A stretch of 64,000 bases of DNA from Ancylobacter novellus (GTDB taxonomy: Bacteria > Pseudomonadota > Alphaproteobacteria > Rhizobiales > Methylopilaceae). Numbering within the stretch: the stretch's first letter is position 1; the number at the start of each line of letters is the position of its first letter. A model generated the notes under the pieces. The model had not been told where the DNA came from. It ran no database searches and saw only the letters and a list, made by a program, of their open reading frames with translations. This document shows positions 53,026-62,688 of this stretch, one piece after another. A program made the position numbers and the translations under genes. The DNA is taken from NCBI GenBank assembly GCA_003241695.1, contig QFPN01000002.1, forward strand, positions 124,001 through 188,000, written 5' to 3'.

Positions 53026-53499
53026 CTCCCCCAAGCAGGCCTAGAGGCCCTTGGGACCCGTTGATACTCTAGGCGCTCCGTGCTCTTTGGCGACCCAAGA
53101 GGAGTCCCCTTCGCACGTCAGCCCGTCAGTTGCGTTTCCCGCACCGATAGGCTGCCGGCGAGCGGCCGGAATACACGTGGCGCTTCCAGATCGGGCGTCA
53201 GGCGCCTTCTGTAATCACCGTCATCCCAGAAGATCACCTCCTACCGGACGCGCTCTTGTGAGCTTTGGCCCTGCTGAAGCCGCCGGCGTCATTCCGCTCT
53301 CGCCGAGCCGGTCCGGACGTCGGCGCCCACCGTCTGGCCAATCCGATCGCCTCTCGACCACCGGGCGCCAAATATTTTCTCTTTACGAAAAATTTTTTCG
53401 CAATGAGGATTTGGCCTGACCGTCGAGGCCTTGGCGTTGCAAGGCGGAGTCTGTTCTGAGGCGATGCGACGGCGCGTCGCCCGCAAAGGCGAGGCCACC
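53026..53499. other. 474-bp non-coding gap between tRNA-Glu and the molybdoenzyme gene
   Basis: It begins with a CCCAAG / CTTGGG hairpin (53030-53055). No homologous coding frame was found. Near 53371-53412 a sudden AT-rich patch occurs, including CGAAAAATTTTTTCG (53386-53400). It may be a promoter or the relic of an insertion. No repeat of the tRNA 3' end was found in the window. Confidence 0.5.
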
Positions 53500-56400
53500 G
53501 TGACCGACGTCGCCGCCTACTGCAACCTCTGCACGTCGTCCTGCGGCGTCATCTACTCGGTCGAGAACGATCGCGTCACGGCCGTGCGCGCCAATCCGGA
53601 ACATCCCACAGGCCACTCCATGTGCCTGAAGGGACGCGCCGCGCCTGAGTTGATCGACAACGCCGAACGCATCCTCCACCCCATGCGCCGCACGCGCGCG
53701 AAGGGCGATCCCAACCCCGGCTGGGAACGGATATCCTGGGACGAGGCGCTGGACGAGATCGCCCGAAAGCTGCTTGCGATCCGGAAGGAGAGCGGCGCCG
53801 AGGCCGTCGCTTTCGGGATCACCACCCCCTCCGGCACGCCGATGTCGGACAGCGCCCCCTGGGTCGAGCGCTTCGTGCTGCAGTTTGGCAGCCCGAACAT
53901 TTGCTACGCGTCGGAACTCTGCAATTTCCATAAGGAGATCGTCCACGGCTTCACCTTCGGCCGCGGCATGCCGACCCCGAACTACGCCAACGCCGACCTG
54001 ATCGTGATCTGGGGCCACAACCCCACCAACACCTATCTCTCGCAGGCTCACGCCATCGGCGAGGCGCGCAAGCGTGGGGCCAAGCTGATCGTGGTTGATC
54101 CGCGCGAAACGGCCCTGGCGCGCGAGGCCGACTGCTGGCTCCGGGTGCGCCCGGGAGCGGACGCCGCGCTTGCGCTCGGGATCGCGAACGCGCTGATCAC
54201 ATCCGAAAAGTACGACCGTGACTTCGTGCGCTCCTGGTCGAACGGTCCGCTGCTGGTGCGGGACGCGGACGGCGCGTTTCTGCGCGGCGCCGAGGTGGGC
54301 CTGCAGCCGGAAGACGCCTTCGTGTTCTGGGACGAAGCCGCTGGAGCGCCCGCGCCGTTCGTGTCCGGAGCTGACGCGCGCTCGGTGCCCGCGAGCGCGG
54401 CCCTCGTCGGCAGCTTTGACGTGACCGGCGCCGGCGGCCGAACGATCCGCTGCCACACCGCCTTCGATCTCTACGCCGCGGCCTGCGCCGGCTTCACCGC
54501 CGAAGCCGCCGCCACGCAGAGCTGGGTCGACCGCGCCGATATCCTGAAAGCGGCTGCGCTGATCGGTGAGGCGAAAACGGTCGCGCTTCACAGCTGGACG
54601 GGGCTCGAGCAGCACGCCACCGCAACCCAGAGCATGCGCGCCCTGTCCTGCCTCTACGCCCTCACCGGAAGCTACGGCGCCAAAGGCGGCAACCGACCAT
54701 TCGGCGTTCTGCCCTACCGGGCGGTCAATGGCCTCGACCAGATTCCGGAGGGCCAGCTCGACAAGGCCCTCGGCCGCGCGGAGCGCCCGATGGGACCGGC
54801 CGCGAGCGGCTGGATCGCCACGCGCGACCTCTATCGCGCCATCAATGAGGGCGCGCCGTATCAGGTCCGCGCCTATATCGCCTTTGGGGCCAATCTGCTG
54901 CTGTCCCAGGCCGACACCAAGGCGGCGACCGCGGCGCTGCGCTCGCTCGAATTCCATGTTCACGCCGATCTCTACATGAACCCGACGGCGGAGCACGCCG
55001 ACATCGTGCTGCCGATCAACACCCCTTGGGAGCGTGAGGCGCTGAGGATCGGCTTCGACATCTCGCCCGCCGCGTCGGAATGGGTGCAGCTCCGTCCGCG
55101 CCTCGTCTCGCCGCGCGGCGAAAGCCGTTCCGACGCAGACATCGTGTTCGCGCTCGCCACCCGGATGGGCATGGACGACGCCTTCTTCGGCGGATCGTTG
55201 GAGCGTGGCTGGAACGCGATGCTGGAGCCGCTTGGCCTCGACGCGAACGTCCTGCGGAAAACCCCCGGAGGCTTGCGCGCTCCGCTCGTCCATCCGACGA
55301 AAGCTTACGAAGAGACGGGCTTCGCCACGGAGACCGGCGTGGTGGAACTGTATTCCGAGCGCATGCTGCGGAACGGCTACGCCCCGCTCCCCACGTTCGA
55401 CGACGACGCTCTTCCCGCGACCTCGGAGCAGTTCCCCTTCGTGCTGTCCAACGCAAAGAGCGGCTACTACTGCCACTCTCAGCAGCGGAGCCTTTCGAGC
55501 CTGCGGCGGAAAGCAAAGGAGCCGACGCTGGAGATGGCCGGCGTCGTCGCGCGGGCGAAAGGCATCGCGGCCCGCGACTGGGTCGAAGTGATCACCAAGC
55601 TGGGAACGGCGCGCTTTCGCGCGCGCGTCAACGACAAGCTCGATCCCCGGGTGCTCATCGGCGACTATGGCTGGTGGCAGTCCTGCACGCCTCTCGGCCA
55701 GTCGGAGATGCCCTACAGCGGCGAAAAGACAAGCAACTTCAACAGTCTCATCGACGCCGCCGCTTCCGATCCAGTCAGTGGATCGGTTCCCATGCGCTCG
55801 ACTGTCTGCGATGTGCGGCGGGAAATCCGTTATGGCGAGCAACCAAAGCGCTGGAGCGGCTTCCGCCCTCTCGTCGTGACGCGCGTCGACGATGAGGTCG
55901 AGGACGTCAAGCGCGTCCATCTCGCCGCGGCGGAAGGCGAAGCCCTGGAGGAGTTCGAACCGGGGCAGCATCTGACGCTGCGTTTCGTCACCGAACGTGA
56001 CGGACCGCTCACACGCTCCTATTCCCTAGTCGGCGACGCAGGCGACCCGGCGCCGCGGGAATACGTCATCTGCGTGCGCAGGACCCGTCGCGAGACCTGG
56101 TCCAACAGCCCGAGCGCGTCGGCCCACATCGTCTCGGCGCTTAAGCCCGGCGACGTCGTCGAGGCGCAGCCGCCGAGCGGAACCTTCCTGATCCCGACAC
56201 GGGCCGCGCGGCCGGTCGTGCTCTATGCCGGAGGCATCGGAATAACGCCCTTCGTCACCGCGCTGGAGACGGCGGCGAAAGCGGGATCGACTTCCGAATT
56301 CCTGCTTGTCTACAACAATCGCGACGGCGCGGCGCATGTGTTCCGCGACCGGATCGAGGCGCTCGAGGCGAGCCTGGCGGGGCTGACCGTCGTCGACGTC

Positions 56401-56889
56401 TACAGCCGTCCGCGGGCGACGGACATCCGCGGCGAGCATTACGACGAGATCGGCCGCCTGTCCGCCTCCATGGCGCCCCAGAGGTGGCTCGACCGGCGCG
56501 CCTTGCACTACATGTGCGGGCCCGAGGCGATGATGGCGTCGCTGACCGAAGCGCTCGGCGCCCGTGGCGTGCCGGCGTTCGACATCTTTCAGGAGAAGTT
56601 TCGGTCGCCTGTCGCTCATCAGGGCCGACCCGGCGAGGCGTTCACCGTGGTCTTCGCCCGCAGCGCCCGGTCGGAGCGCTGGGATCCGGCGTGCGGGCCG
56701 CTGCTCGACTTCGCCGAAAAGATCGGCGTCCCGATGCCGAGCGGATGCCGCGTCGGTCAATGCGAGAACTGCGCCGTCCGCATGATCGAGGGACAGGTCC
56801 TCCATCTTCACGGAGGAGGCGCCGACGACCCGGACATGTGCGTGTCCTGCCAGGCCGTTCCCGCCTCCGATATCGTGCTCGACGCGTAA
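53500..56889 (+). CDS. Molybdopterin oxidoreductase fused to FAD reductase and 2Fe-2S ferredoxin
   Basis: This 1129-residue protein has three parts. Residues 1 to about 760 are a bis-MGD molybdoenzyme (MopB) with an N-terminal [4Fe-4S] site (Cys8, 11, 15, 42) and a probable Mo-ligand Cys in ASELCNFHKE. Residues about 780-1010 are a ferredoxin-NADP reductase domain with RSYSLVGDA (flavin), GGIGITPF (nicotinamide) and MCGPEAMM. Residues about 1045-1129 are a plant-type 2Fe-2S domain with CRVGQCENC and CVSC. The C-terminal half resembles phthalate dioxygenase reductase/VanB proteins. It could run as a self-contained NAD(P)H-linked reductase or hydroxylase. The GTG at 53500 has GAGG at good spacing; ATG 53464 is an alternative. 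The substrate is unknown. Confidence 0.9.
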   Translation: MTDVAAYCNLCTSSCGVIYSVENDRVTAVRANPEHPTGHSMCLKGRAAPELIDNAERILHPMRRTRAKGDPNPGWERISWDEALDEIARKLLAIRKESGAEAVAFGITTPSGTPMSDSAPWVERFVLQFGSPNICYASELCNFHKEIVHGFTFGRGMPTPNYANADLIVIWGHNPTNTYLSQAHAIGEARKRGAKLIVVDPRETALAREADCWLRVRPGADAALALGIANALITSEKYDRDFVRSWSNGPLLVRDADGAFLRGAEVGLQPEDAFVFWDEAAGAPAPFVSGADARSVPASAALVGSFDVTGAGGRTIRCHTAFDLYAAACAGFTAEAAATQSWVDRADILKAAALIGEAKTVALHSWTGLEQHATATQSMRALSCLYALTGSYGAKGGNRPFGVLPYRAVNGLDQIPEGQLDKALGRAERPMGPAASGWIATRDLYRAINEGAPYQVRAYIAFGANLLLSQADTKAATAALRSLEFHVHADLYMNPTAEHADIVLPINTPWEREALRIGFDISPAASEWVQLRPRLVSPRGESRSDADIVFALATRMGMDDAFFGGSLERGWNAMLEPLGLDANVLRKTPGGLRAPLVHPTKAYEETGFATETGVVELYSERMLRNGYAPLPTFDDDALPATSEQFPFVLSNAKSGYYCHSQQRSLSSLRRKAKEPTLEMAGVVARAKGIAARDWVEVITKLGTARFRARVNDKLDPRVLIGDYGWWQSCTPLGQSEMPYSGEKTSNFNSLIDAAASDPVSGSVPMRSTVCDVRREIRYGEQPKRWSGFRPLVVTRVDDEVEDVKRVHLAAAEGEALEEFEPGQHLTLRFVTERDGPLTRSYSLVGDAGDPAPREYVICVRRTRRETWSNSPSASAHIVSALKPGDVVEAQPPSGTFLIPTRAARPVVLYAGGIGITPFVTALETAAKAGSTSEFLLVYNNRDGAAHVFRDRIEALEASLAGLTVVDVYSRPRATDIRGEHYDEIGRLSASMAPQRWLDRRALHYMCGPEAMMASLTEALGARGVPAFDIFQEKFRSPVAHQGRPGEAFTVVFARSARSERWDPACGPLLDFAEKIGVPMPSGCRVGQCENCAVRMIEGQVLHLHGGGADDPDMCVSCQAVPASDIVLDA

Positions 56890-56997
56890 GCGCAGCCTTC
56901 TCCGGCAGAAACGCGCCGCCTCGAAGATCGGGCGACGCACATTCTTCCATCACGTTCCCCGCCATCCGGCGCGGGCTCTCAACCAAGGACTACGACG

Positions 56998-57381
56998 ATG
57001 AGTGAAGCCGTTTCCGGGACGCAGGTCCTCGTGAAGATCGATCCGGCGGGCAGCAACAGCGGCGCGGAAATCCGCGGTCCCGCGACCCTCGGCGAGATCG
57101 TCGACGGAACCTGCGAGCAGGTGCTGGACGTGTTCTTGGCGAGCGAGAAGGGCAATTTCCTCGCCGGCGTGTGGAGTTGCACGCCGGGAACGATGAAACT
57201 GACCGATTATCCGTTCAACGAAATGGCGGTGATCATCGAAGGCCGGATCATCGTGACGGAGGCGGACAGCGGCGCGGTGACCGAGTTCGGCCCCGGAGAA
57301 GCGCTCGCGATCCGCAAAGGTTTCCGCGGCCTCTGGACGATGCCGGAGCCCGTCCTGAAGCGCTTCGCCGTGGAGATTTGA
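56998..57381 (+). CDS. Cupin-domain protein
   Basis: This 127-residue single cupin of the EutQ-like cupin_3 type contains FLAGVWSCTPGTMKLTDYPFNEM and EFGPGEALAIRKGFRGLW. The classical metal-binding His residues are mostly replaced, so it may bind or modify a small molecule without metal. It follows the molybdoenzyme gene by 108 bp on the same strand. Co-function is likely but unknown; a terminator follows. Confidence 0.85.
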   Translation: MSEAVSGTQVLVKIDPAGSNSGAEIRGPATLGEIVDGTCEQVLDVFLASEKGNFLAGVWSCTPGTMKLTDYPFNEMAVIIEGRIIVTEADSGAVTEFGPGEALAIRKGFRGLWTMPEPVLKRFAVEI

Positions 57382-57402
57382 TCGGTCGGGAATTGGCCTT
57401 CT

Positions 57403-57435
57403 CGCGTTGGCGCGCCGATTGCGCCAACGCGTTTT
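57403..57435 (+). terminator. Intrinsic terminator after the cupin gene
   Basis: A perfect 11-bp stem (CGCGTTGGCGC / GCGCCAACGCG, 57403-57413 and 57421-57431) is followed by TTTT. Confidence 0.85.
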
Positions 57436-57584
57436 GGTCTGTGGCGGGAGGTCAAGACCATGTCGTCTGGAAGAGCGTGCTCGCCGACGCTCTTCCAGCG
57501 ATAGGAGCGGTCCTGACGGCGGCCGCCGAAGCATGACCGTCGCCGGGTGTTCCCTCCCTGCATGCCATGTCTTGGTTGATCGCG

Positions 57585-58637
57585 TCAGAAATCGACACGA
57601 GCAGACGCAATCGCCTGGAACGGCTCGCCGATCGATTTGGCGAGAGCGGTCGTGCCGATCGACGAGGTGTAATAGGTCTTGTCGAAGATGTTCTTAAGGT
57701 TGAGCTGCACCGTCACCGGATAGGTCGCGGCGATCTTATACGCCGCGAAGGCGTCGAAAACGGCGTAGCGGGGCAGGAAATACTGGTCCGCGACCGACCC
57801 GGTGGGATTCTTGGTCACGACGCCGGCGCGCCGTCCCTGCGCCCGCACGCCGGCCCCGATCCGCAGCGTGTCGTCGTTGTGGACCTTTCCGAAGTCGTAG
57901 GCGGCGTAGAACGAGGCGGTGTGCTTTGCGACGTTCGGTGGGCGCTGGCCCTTGAAGTCGCCCGCCGTGTTGAGGGCGTCGGTGTAGCCGTAGCTCGCGA
58001 TCAGGCTGATGCGGTCGTTGATCTGGCCGGCGACGTCCGCCTCGAAGCCCCGCGACCGCACCTTCCCCGAAACCGCCAGCGTGTTGTCGAGGCTCGATCC
58101 GAAGACGACGTTGACCTTGTCGATGTGGTAGATAGATGTTGTTCCCGTGAGGCCGAAGGCTTCGAATTTCAGGCCCGCTTCATAGGATTCGCCTTCTCCG
58201 GCGACAGGCCCCCGACCACCTGGGTGGTCGAGGTCTGCGGCTTGAAGGAGCGCGACCACATCGCGAAAAGCGACAGTTCGGGCGTCAGTTTGAACACGCC
58301 GCCGAGCCTCGGAATGAGCTCGTGACCCTTGCCGTCGGTCGCGAGCACGAACGGGCGGCTGCGGCCTGAATAGGTCTCGTAGGTCTGGTAGCGAATGCCC
58401 CCGATCGCGATCAGCCGGTCGGTCAGATGGATCGAGTCCTGGGCGTAGGCCGACCAGGTCTTCAGCCGCTCGCGCTGGTTGGTGCCGGCGAGGTCGATCT
58501 CATCGGAATCGTCGCATTTCTCGAGCGTCGGCCAATCGTCGATCTGGTCGATCTGGTCATAGTTCTTGCCGGCGCAGCGATAGATGTCGCGGCGATGGGC
58601 GTTGCTGTAGTCGTAATTGGTTCCGAACAGCAGCTGA
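57585..58637 (-). pseudogene. Truncated, frameshifted TonB-dependent siderophore receptor
   Basis: The last 350 or so residues of a TonB-dependent receptor barrel are present, including AYAQDSIHLTDRLIAIGGIR, MWSRSFKPQTSTTQVVGG, FEADVAGQINDRISLIASYG and NLKNIFDKTYY, and the C-terminal Phe. The plug domain and half the barrel are missing, with the break 20 bp from the stop of the upstream fecB-like gene. Near 58190 the frame shifts by one base; restoring one G would join GGLSPEK to GESYEAG. Two independent lesions indicate a dead gene. Confidence 0.85.
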
Positions 58638-58656
58638 AGCTATATTAGAATTATTC

Positions 58657-59616
58657 TTATTTCGAAGTAATGACCTGCTGCAGTCTTTCGGACGCCGCCA
58701 TCGGGCCGGCGTTGAAGAACAGCTTGAAGCCGACGGGCTGGGCGCGGCCGGCGGCGACGGCGGTGAGGGTCGGCCACAGCGCCGAGCCCCGCAGCGCCGA
58801 GAAGTCGTCGTTCGGCGCGGCATAGAAGATGAAGTCGGCGTCGGCGCGGTCGATCATCTCGGCGCTGAGGTCCTGCGCCGCGCCCTCGAAGCGCTGCTCC
58901 GGCGGCCGGGCGAGGCCGAGATCCTCGGCGACGCCGCCCGCGAAGGCATGGCGTCCGAAAAGGCGGACGCGGTCGCCGGTCACGTTCACGAAGGAGACGG
59001 TCGGCGGCGTCCGTTCGCGCCAGCGCGCCGCGAAGGCCTCGGCCTCGGCGTGGTAGCGATCGAGGAAGGCCTGCGCCGCGCCGGCTTTGCCGACCGCATG
59101 ACCGACGAGCAGGAAGTCGACCTTCCAGTTCATCCCCATGCCCTTCGCCACCACCACCGGCGCGATCGCCGAGAGCGCGCGGTAGGTCGTCTCCTTGAGC
59201 GCGGCCCTCGTGTAGAAGATGAGGTCGGGTTTCAGCGCCGCGATCGCCTCGAGATCAGGCTCCTGAAGCGAGCCGATGTCCGTCATGGCGCGGATGCCGG
59301 AGGCGGCCTCTGGAAAGGCCTCGAGCTGGTAGTCGTCGTAGATCTTCGTCGCCGAGCCGCGCCCGGCCCCGACGGGCGTCGTCCCGAGCGTCAAAAGCGC
59401 CTCGAGCTGGCCTGGCTGGATTGCGACGAGGCGCTTCGGCTCCACCGGGATCGTGACTTCGTCCATCTCGTCGCGCAGCCGGCGGGGAAAGACGCCGTCG
59501 GGCTCGGCGGCGCCCGTTCCTTTGAGCGCGCGGGGCGCGGCCTCAACCGCCAGGCCTTGGGCGAGGGCGGGCGAGGCGAGCCAGGCGAGCAGCAGCAGCG
59601 CGCGCAAAATCGTCAT
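58657..59616 (-). CDS. Iron-siderophore ABC transporter substrate-binding protein (FecB/FhuD-like)
   Basis: The 319-residue protein has a signal peptide ending near PALA-QG. Its periplasmic siderophore-binding fold contains KRLVAIQPGQLEALLTLGTTPVG, DIGSLQEPDLEAIAALKPDLI and a C-terminal lobe. It is intact, unlike most of its neighbours. It should deliver a ferric siderophore to the FecCD-type permease encoded on the opposite strand. The start is ATG at 59616; the frame is open to 59811. Confidence 0.88.
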   Translation of the reverse strand: MTILRALLLLAWLASPALAQGLAVEAAPRALKGTGAAEPDGVFPRRLRDEMDEVTIPVEPKRLVAIQPGQLEALLTLGTTPVGAGRGSATKIYDDYQLEAFPEAASGIRAMTDIGSLQEPDLEAIAALKPDLIFYTRAALKETTYRALSAIAPVVVAKGMGMNWKVDFLLVGHAVGKAGAAQAFLDRYHAEAEAFAARWRERTPPTVSFVNVTGDRVRLFGRHAFAGGVAEDLGLARPPEQRFEGAAQDLSAEMIDRADADFIFYAAPNDDFSALRGSALWPTLTAVAAGRAQPVGFKLFFNAGPMAASERLQQVITSK

Positions 59617-59628
59617 CGCCCGACTTTC

Positions 59629-60663
59629 ATGTTCCGGTCTTCGTCGCGGCCGGTGTAGGAAGCAGCCGCGGCGGCTCGCGATTCTCGGCGCGCTCGCGGT
59701 CCTGCTTCTGCTCGCCGCGACCGCGAGCCTGGGGGTCGGCGTGCGGCCGCTGGCGCCTGCGGAGGTCTGGGGCGCGCTCGTCGCGCCGGACGGAGGACGG
59801 ACCTCCATCATCGTGTGGAAGCTGCGCGTTCCGCGTTCCGCGCGCCGCGCTCGGCCTCGTGGTCGGCGTCGGCTTCGGGCTCGCCGGCGCGCTGATGCAG
59901 GCCGCGACCCGAAATCCGCTCGCCGAGCCCGGCCTGCTGGGCGTCAACGCAGGGGCCGCGCTCGCGGTGGTGGCGCTCGTCGCTGCGGGCGGCGGGGCGG
60001 CGTTCGGCGCGACGGTTCCGGCCGCGCTCGGCGGGGCGGTGGCGGCAGCGCTCCTCGTCCACGCGATCGGCGGCGCCGGCGGCGGACGCACCGACCCGAC
60101 GCGCCTGCTGCTGCGGGTGCGGCGGTTTCGGCGAGCCTCGCCTCGATCACCGGCGCGGTGACGATGTTCGACGCCGCGAGCTTCGACTCCTTCCGCTTCT
60201 GGGTGGTGGGCTCGCTCGCCGGGCGCCCGGCCGAGACCGCGGCGCTCGCGGCTCCGCTCGTGGCCACGGGGCGATCCTCGCCTTCGCGCTCGGGCCTTCG
60301 CTCAACGCGCTCGCCATGGGCGAGGAGGCGGCCCGCGGCCTCGGCGTCCGGGTGGGCCTCGTGCGCGTGACCGCGGCCTTCGCCGTCACGCTGCTTGCCG
60401 GCGCCTCGGTCGCGGCGGCGGGACCGATCGGCTTCGCCGGCCTCGTCACGCCCCATGCCGCGCGCCTCGTGATCGGCGAGGACTGGCGTTGGATCCTGCC
60501 GGCCTGCCTGCTCGCGGGCCCTGCGCTGATGCTGTCGGCGGATGTCGCTGGACGGCTGATCGCGGCGCCGGATGAGATCGAGGCCGGCGTCGTGCTCGCC
60601 TTCATCGGCGCGCCGACGTTGCTCTGGCTGGTGTTAAAGACCCCGCGGAGGCGCGCCCGGTGA
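59629..60663 (+). pseudogene. FecCD-family iron-siderophore permease with several frameshifts
   Basis: FecCD permease segments are spread over three frames. Frame 2 has LAILGALAVLLLLAATASLG (about 59665-59830). Frame 3 has FGLAGALMQAATRNPLAEPG (59874-60100). Frame 2 resumes with VTMFDAASFDSFRFWVVGSL (60123-60260). Frame 1 has AMGEEAARGLGVRVGLVRVT, then AGPIGFAGLVTPHAARL to the stop (60316-60663). At least three frameshifts are needed, and the frame-1 start at 59629 meets a stop within ten codons. The gene is non-functional, or the sequence has local errors. Confidence 0.85.
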
Positions 60664-61715
60664 GCCGTCGCTTGCTCCGCGTCTTTCCCGGCGTGATGGT
60701 CGTCGTGCGGCCGCGCGGCGCTGCGACCGTCGTGTCGCTGCTCGCCGCATGCCTCGCGACGGGCCTCGTATCGGTTGCGGCCGACCGCCATGGCGTCGAG
60801 GTCGAGGAGCTCTGGCGATCGGCCGCCGGCGGCGCGGAGCTCGACCCGATCGCCGATTTCGTTATCACCGGCCTTCGCGCCCCCCGGGCGATCGCGGCGG
60901 CCGCGACCGGAGCTGCGCTCGGCCTCGCCGGCGCGATCTTCCAGGCGATGGCTCGCAACCCGCTTGCGAGCCCCGATCTCGTGGGCTTCACGACGGGGTC
61001 GGCGACCGGGGCGCTCGTCATGCTGCTCGTTGCCGGCGCGACCTCGGCGGCGACGGTCGCGGCGGCGGCGGTCGCGGGCGGAGCGTTGACCGCGGCTTTC
61101 GTCGCGGCGCTCGCCCTGCGCGGCGGCCTGACGGGCCATCGGCTGATCCTGGTGGGCCTCGCGACCGCCGCGATGCTCGCCTCGGTCAACGACTATCTCC
61201 TTACGCGCGCCGACCTTGAACGTGCGCAGGCTGCGAAAGTATGGCTGTTCGGCAGCCTCAACGGCGTCGGCTGGGCGCAGGTCGAACCGCTGCTCCTGTG
61301 CGGAGCGGCGCTCGTCGTAGCGGCCGCTCTGCTTGCGCCCCGGCTGAGAGCGCTCGAGCTGGGCGACGAGGTTGCGGCCGCGCTCGGCTCCCCGGTGCGG
61401 CGCGACAAACTCGCTCTCATTGCGCTGGCCGTAGCTCTTACCGGACTCGCCTGTTCGGTCGCCGGTCCGATCGGCTTCATCGCGCTCGCCGCGCCGCAAC
61501 TCGGCCGAAGGCTCGCGCGGGCCCCAGGCATGAGCCTCGCCGCGGCCGCCGCGACCGGCGCGCTGCTCGTGATCGTCGCTGATTTTCTTGCGCAGCGGCT
61601 GCTGAGCCCGTTCCAGATACCAGTCGGCCTCGTGGCTGGGGCCTTCGGCGGGCTCTATCTCGCGAGCCTTCTCGCAAGCGAGCGTCGCCGGCTCGTCCGC
61701 AGGGGCGGCCTATGA
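60660..61715 (+). CDS. FecCD-family iron-siderophore permease, intact
   Basis: This 351-residue permease has about ten membrane helices and the FecCD signatures LRAPRAIAAAATGAALGLAG, FQAMARNPLASPDLVGFTTG and VAGPIGFIALAAPQLGRRL. A GTG start at 60660 overlaps the end of the broken permease and its stop overlaps the ATPase start (ATGA), the usual FecCDE arrangement. It appears undamaged although its partners are broken. Confidence 0.9.
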   Translation: MSRRLLRVFPGVMVVVRPRGAATVVSLLAACLATGLVSVAADRHGVEVEELWRSAAGGAELDPIADFVITGLRAPRAIAAAATGAALGLAGAIFQAMARNPLASPDLVGFTTGSATGALVMLLVAGATSAATVAAAAVAGGALTAAFVAALALRGGLTGHRLILVGLATAAMLASVNDYLLTRADLERAQAAKVWLFGSLNGVGWAQVEPLLLCGAALVVAAALLAPRLRALELGDEVAAALGSPVRRDKLALIALAVALTGLACSVAGPIGFIALAAPQLGRRLARAPGMSLAAAAATGALLVIVADFLAQRLLSPFQIPVGLVAGAFGGLYLASLLASERRRLVRRGGL

Positions 61716-62512
61716 CCGACCGTAGCGGCCCGCGGCTTGCGGCCCACGGGCTTGGCATCGGCTATCCGGGCCGGCCGATCTCCCGTGGACTCGAGCTCGC
61801 TATTCCGGACGGCGCTTTCACGGCCGTCATCGGGCCGAACGGTTGAGGGAAGTCGACTTTGCTCAAAACCCTTGCGCGGATCGCGAAGCCGCAAGCCGGC
61901 GCCGTGCTGCTCGACGGCGTCTCCATCGCCTCTTATCCCACCAAGGAGGTGGCGCGCCGCCTCGGGCTGCTGCCGCAGGCGCCGATCGCCCCCGAAGGCC
62001 TCACCGTGTTCGATCTCGTGTCCCGCGGGCGGTTCCCGCATCAGGGGCTCTTCCGGCGCTGGTCGGAGATCGACGAAGCGGCGGTCAATGCGGCGCTCGC
62101 GGCGGTCGGCGTCGGCGACCTCGCCGACCGGCCGCTCGACGAGCTTTCCGGCGGCCAGCGCCAGCGCGCATGGCTCGCCATGGCGCTCGCGCAGGAGACG
62201 CCGCTGCTGCTGCTCGACGAGCCCACGACCTTCCTCGACATCGCCCACCAAATCGAGCTGATGGAACTGTTCCGTCGATTGAACCGTGTGGAGGGCCGCA
62301 CCCTTGTCGCGGTGCTGCACGACCTCAATCACGCCTGCCGCTACGCCGACCACCTCATCGTCATGCGAGACGGAGCCATATTGGCGGCGGGCGCGCCGGA
62401 CGCGGTGATCTCGGCGCAGACGATCGAACGCGCTTTCGACCTGCGCTGCATCGTCATCCCGGATCCCCTCTGCGGCGCGCCGCTGGTCGTTCCGGTGGGC
62501 GTAAGCCGCTGA
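61712..62512 (+). pseudogene. FecE-like ABC ATPase with in-frame TGA inside Walker A
   Basis: The sequence encodes a FecE/FhuC-type ATPase of 266 codons, but codon 45 (61844-61846) is TGA within the Walker A motif: GPNG-stop-GKSTLLK. In relatives this position is usually Cys or Ser, so a TGC/TGT-to-TGA mutation is likely. After the stop the gene is normal: LSGGQRQRAWLAMALAQETP, Walker B PLLLLDEPTTFLD and the H-loop VLHDLNHAC. Translation from the TTG at 61859 would lack the P-loop. It is the third broken gene of the uptake locus. Confidence 0.9.
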
Positions 62513-62688
62513 TCGCGGCCGCCACCGCCTGTGTCGTCTCGCCCGCCAGCACGCGACGAACGAGTTCGCCTCGACCGATCGGCGGCCATTCCTGTGGATG
62601 TTCATCCGGTCCCTTCGAGGTCTCTGAAGCTTCGCAACTTCGGCTTCCTCGGTCAGGACCGGATGGACAACCTATTGAGAGCCTACAG

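Noticed and set aside
53383..55971. 862-codon minus frame over the molybdoenzyme gene
   Set aside because: It has shadow composition, and the + strand frame has cofactor motifs throughout.
61712..62512. Selenoprotein reading of the TGA in the ATPase
   Set aside because: No selenocysteine-insertion hairpin is obvious and no selenocysteine ABC ATPase is known to me; adjacent genes are also broken.
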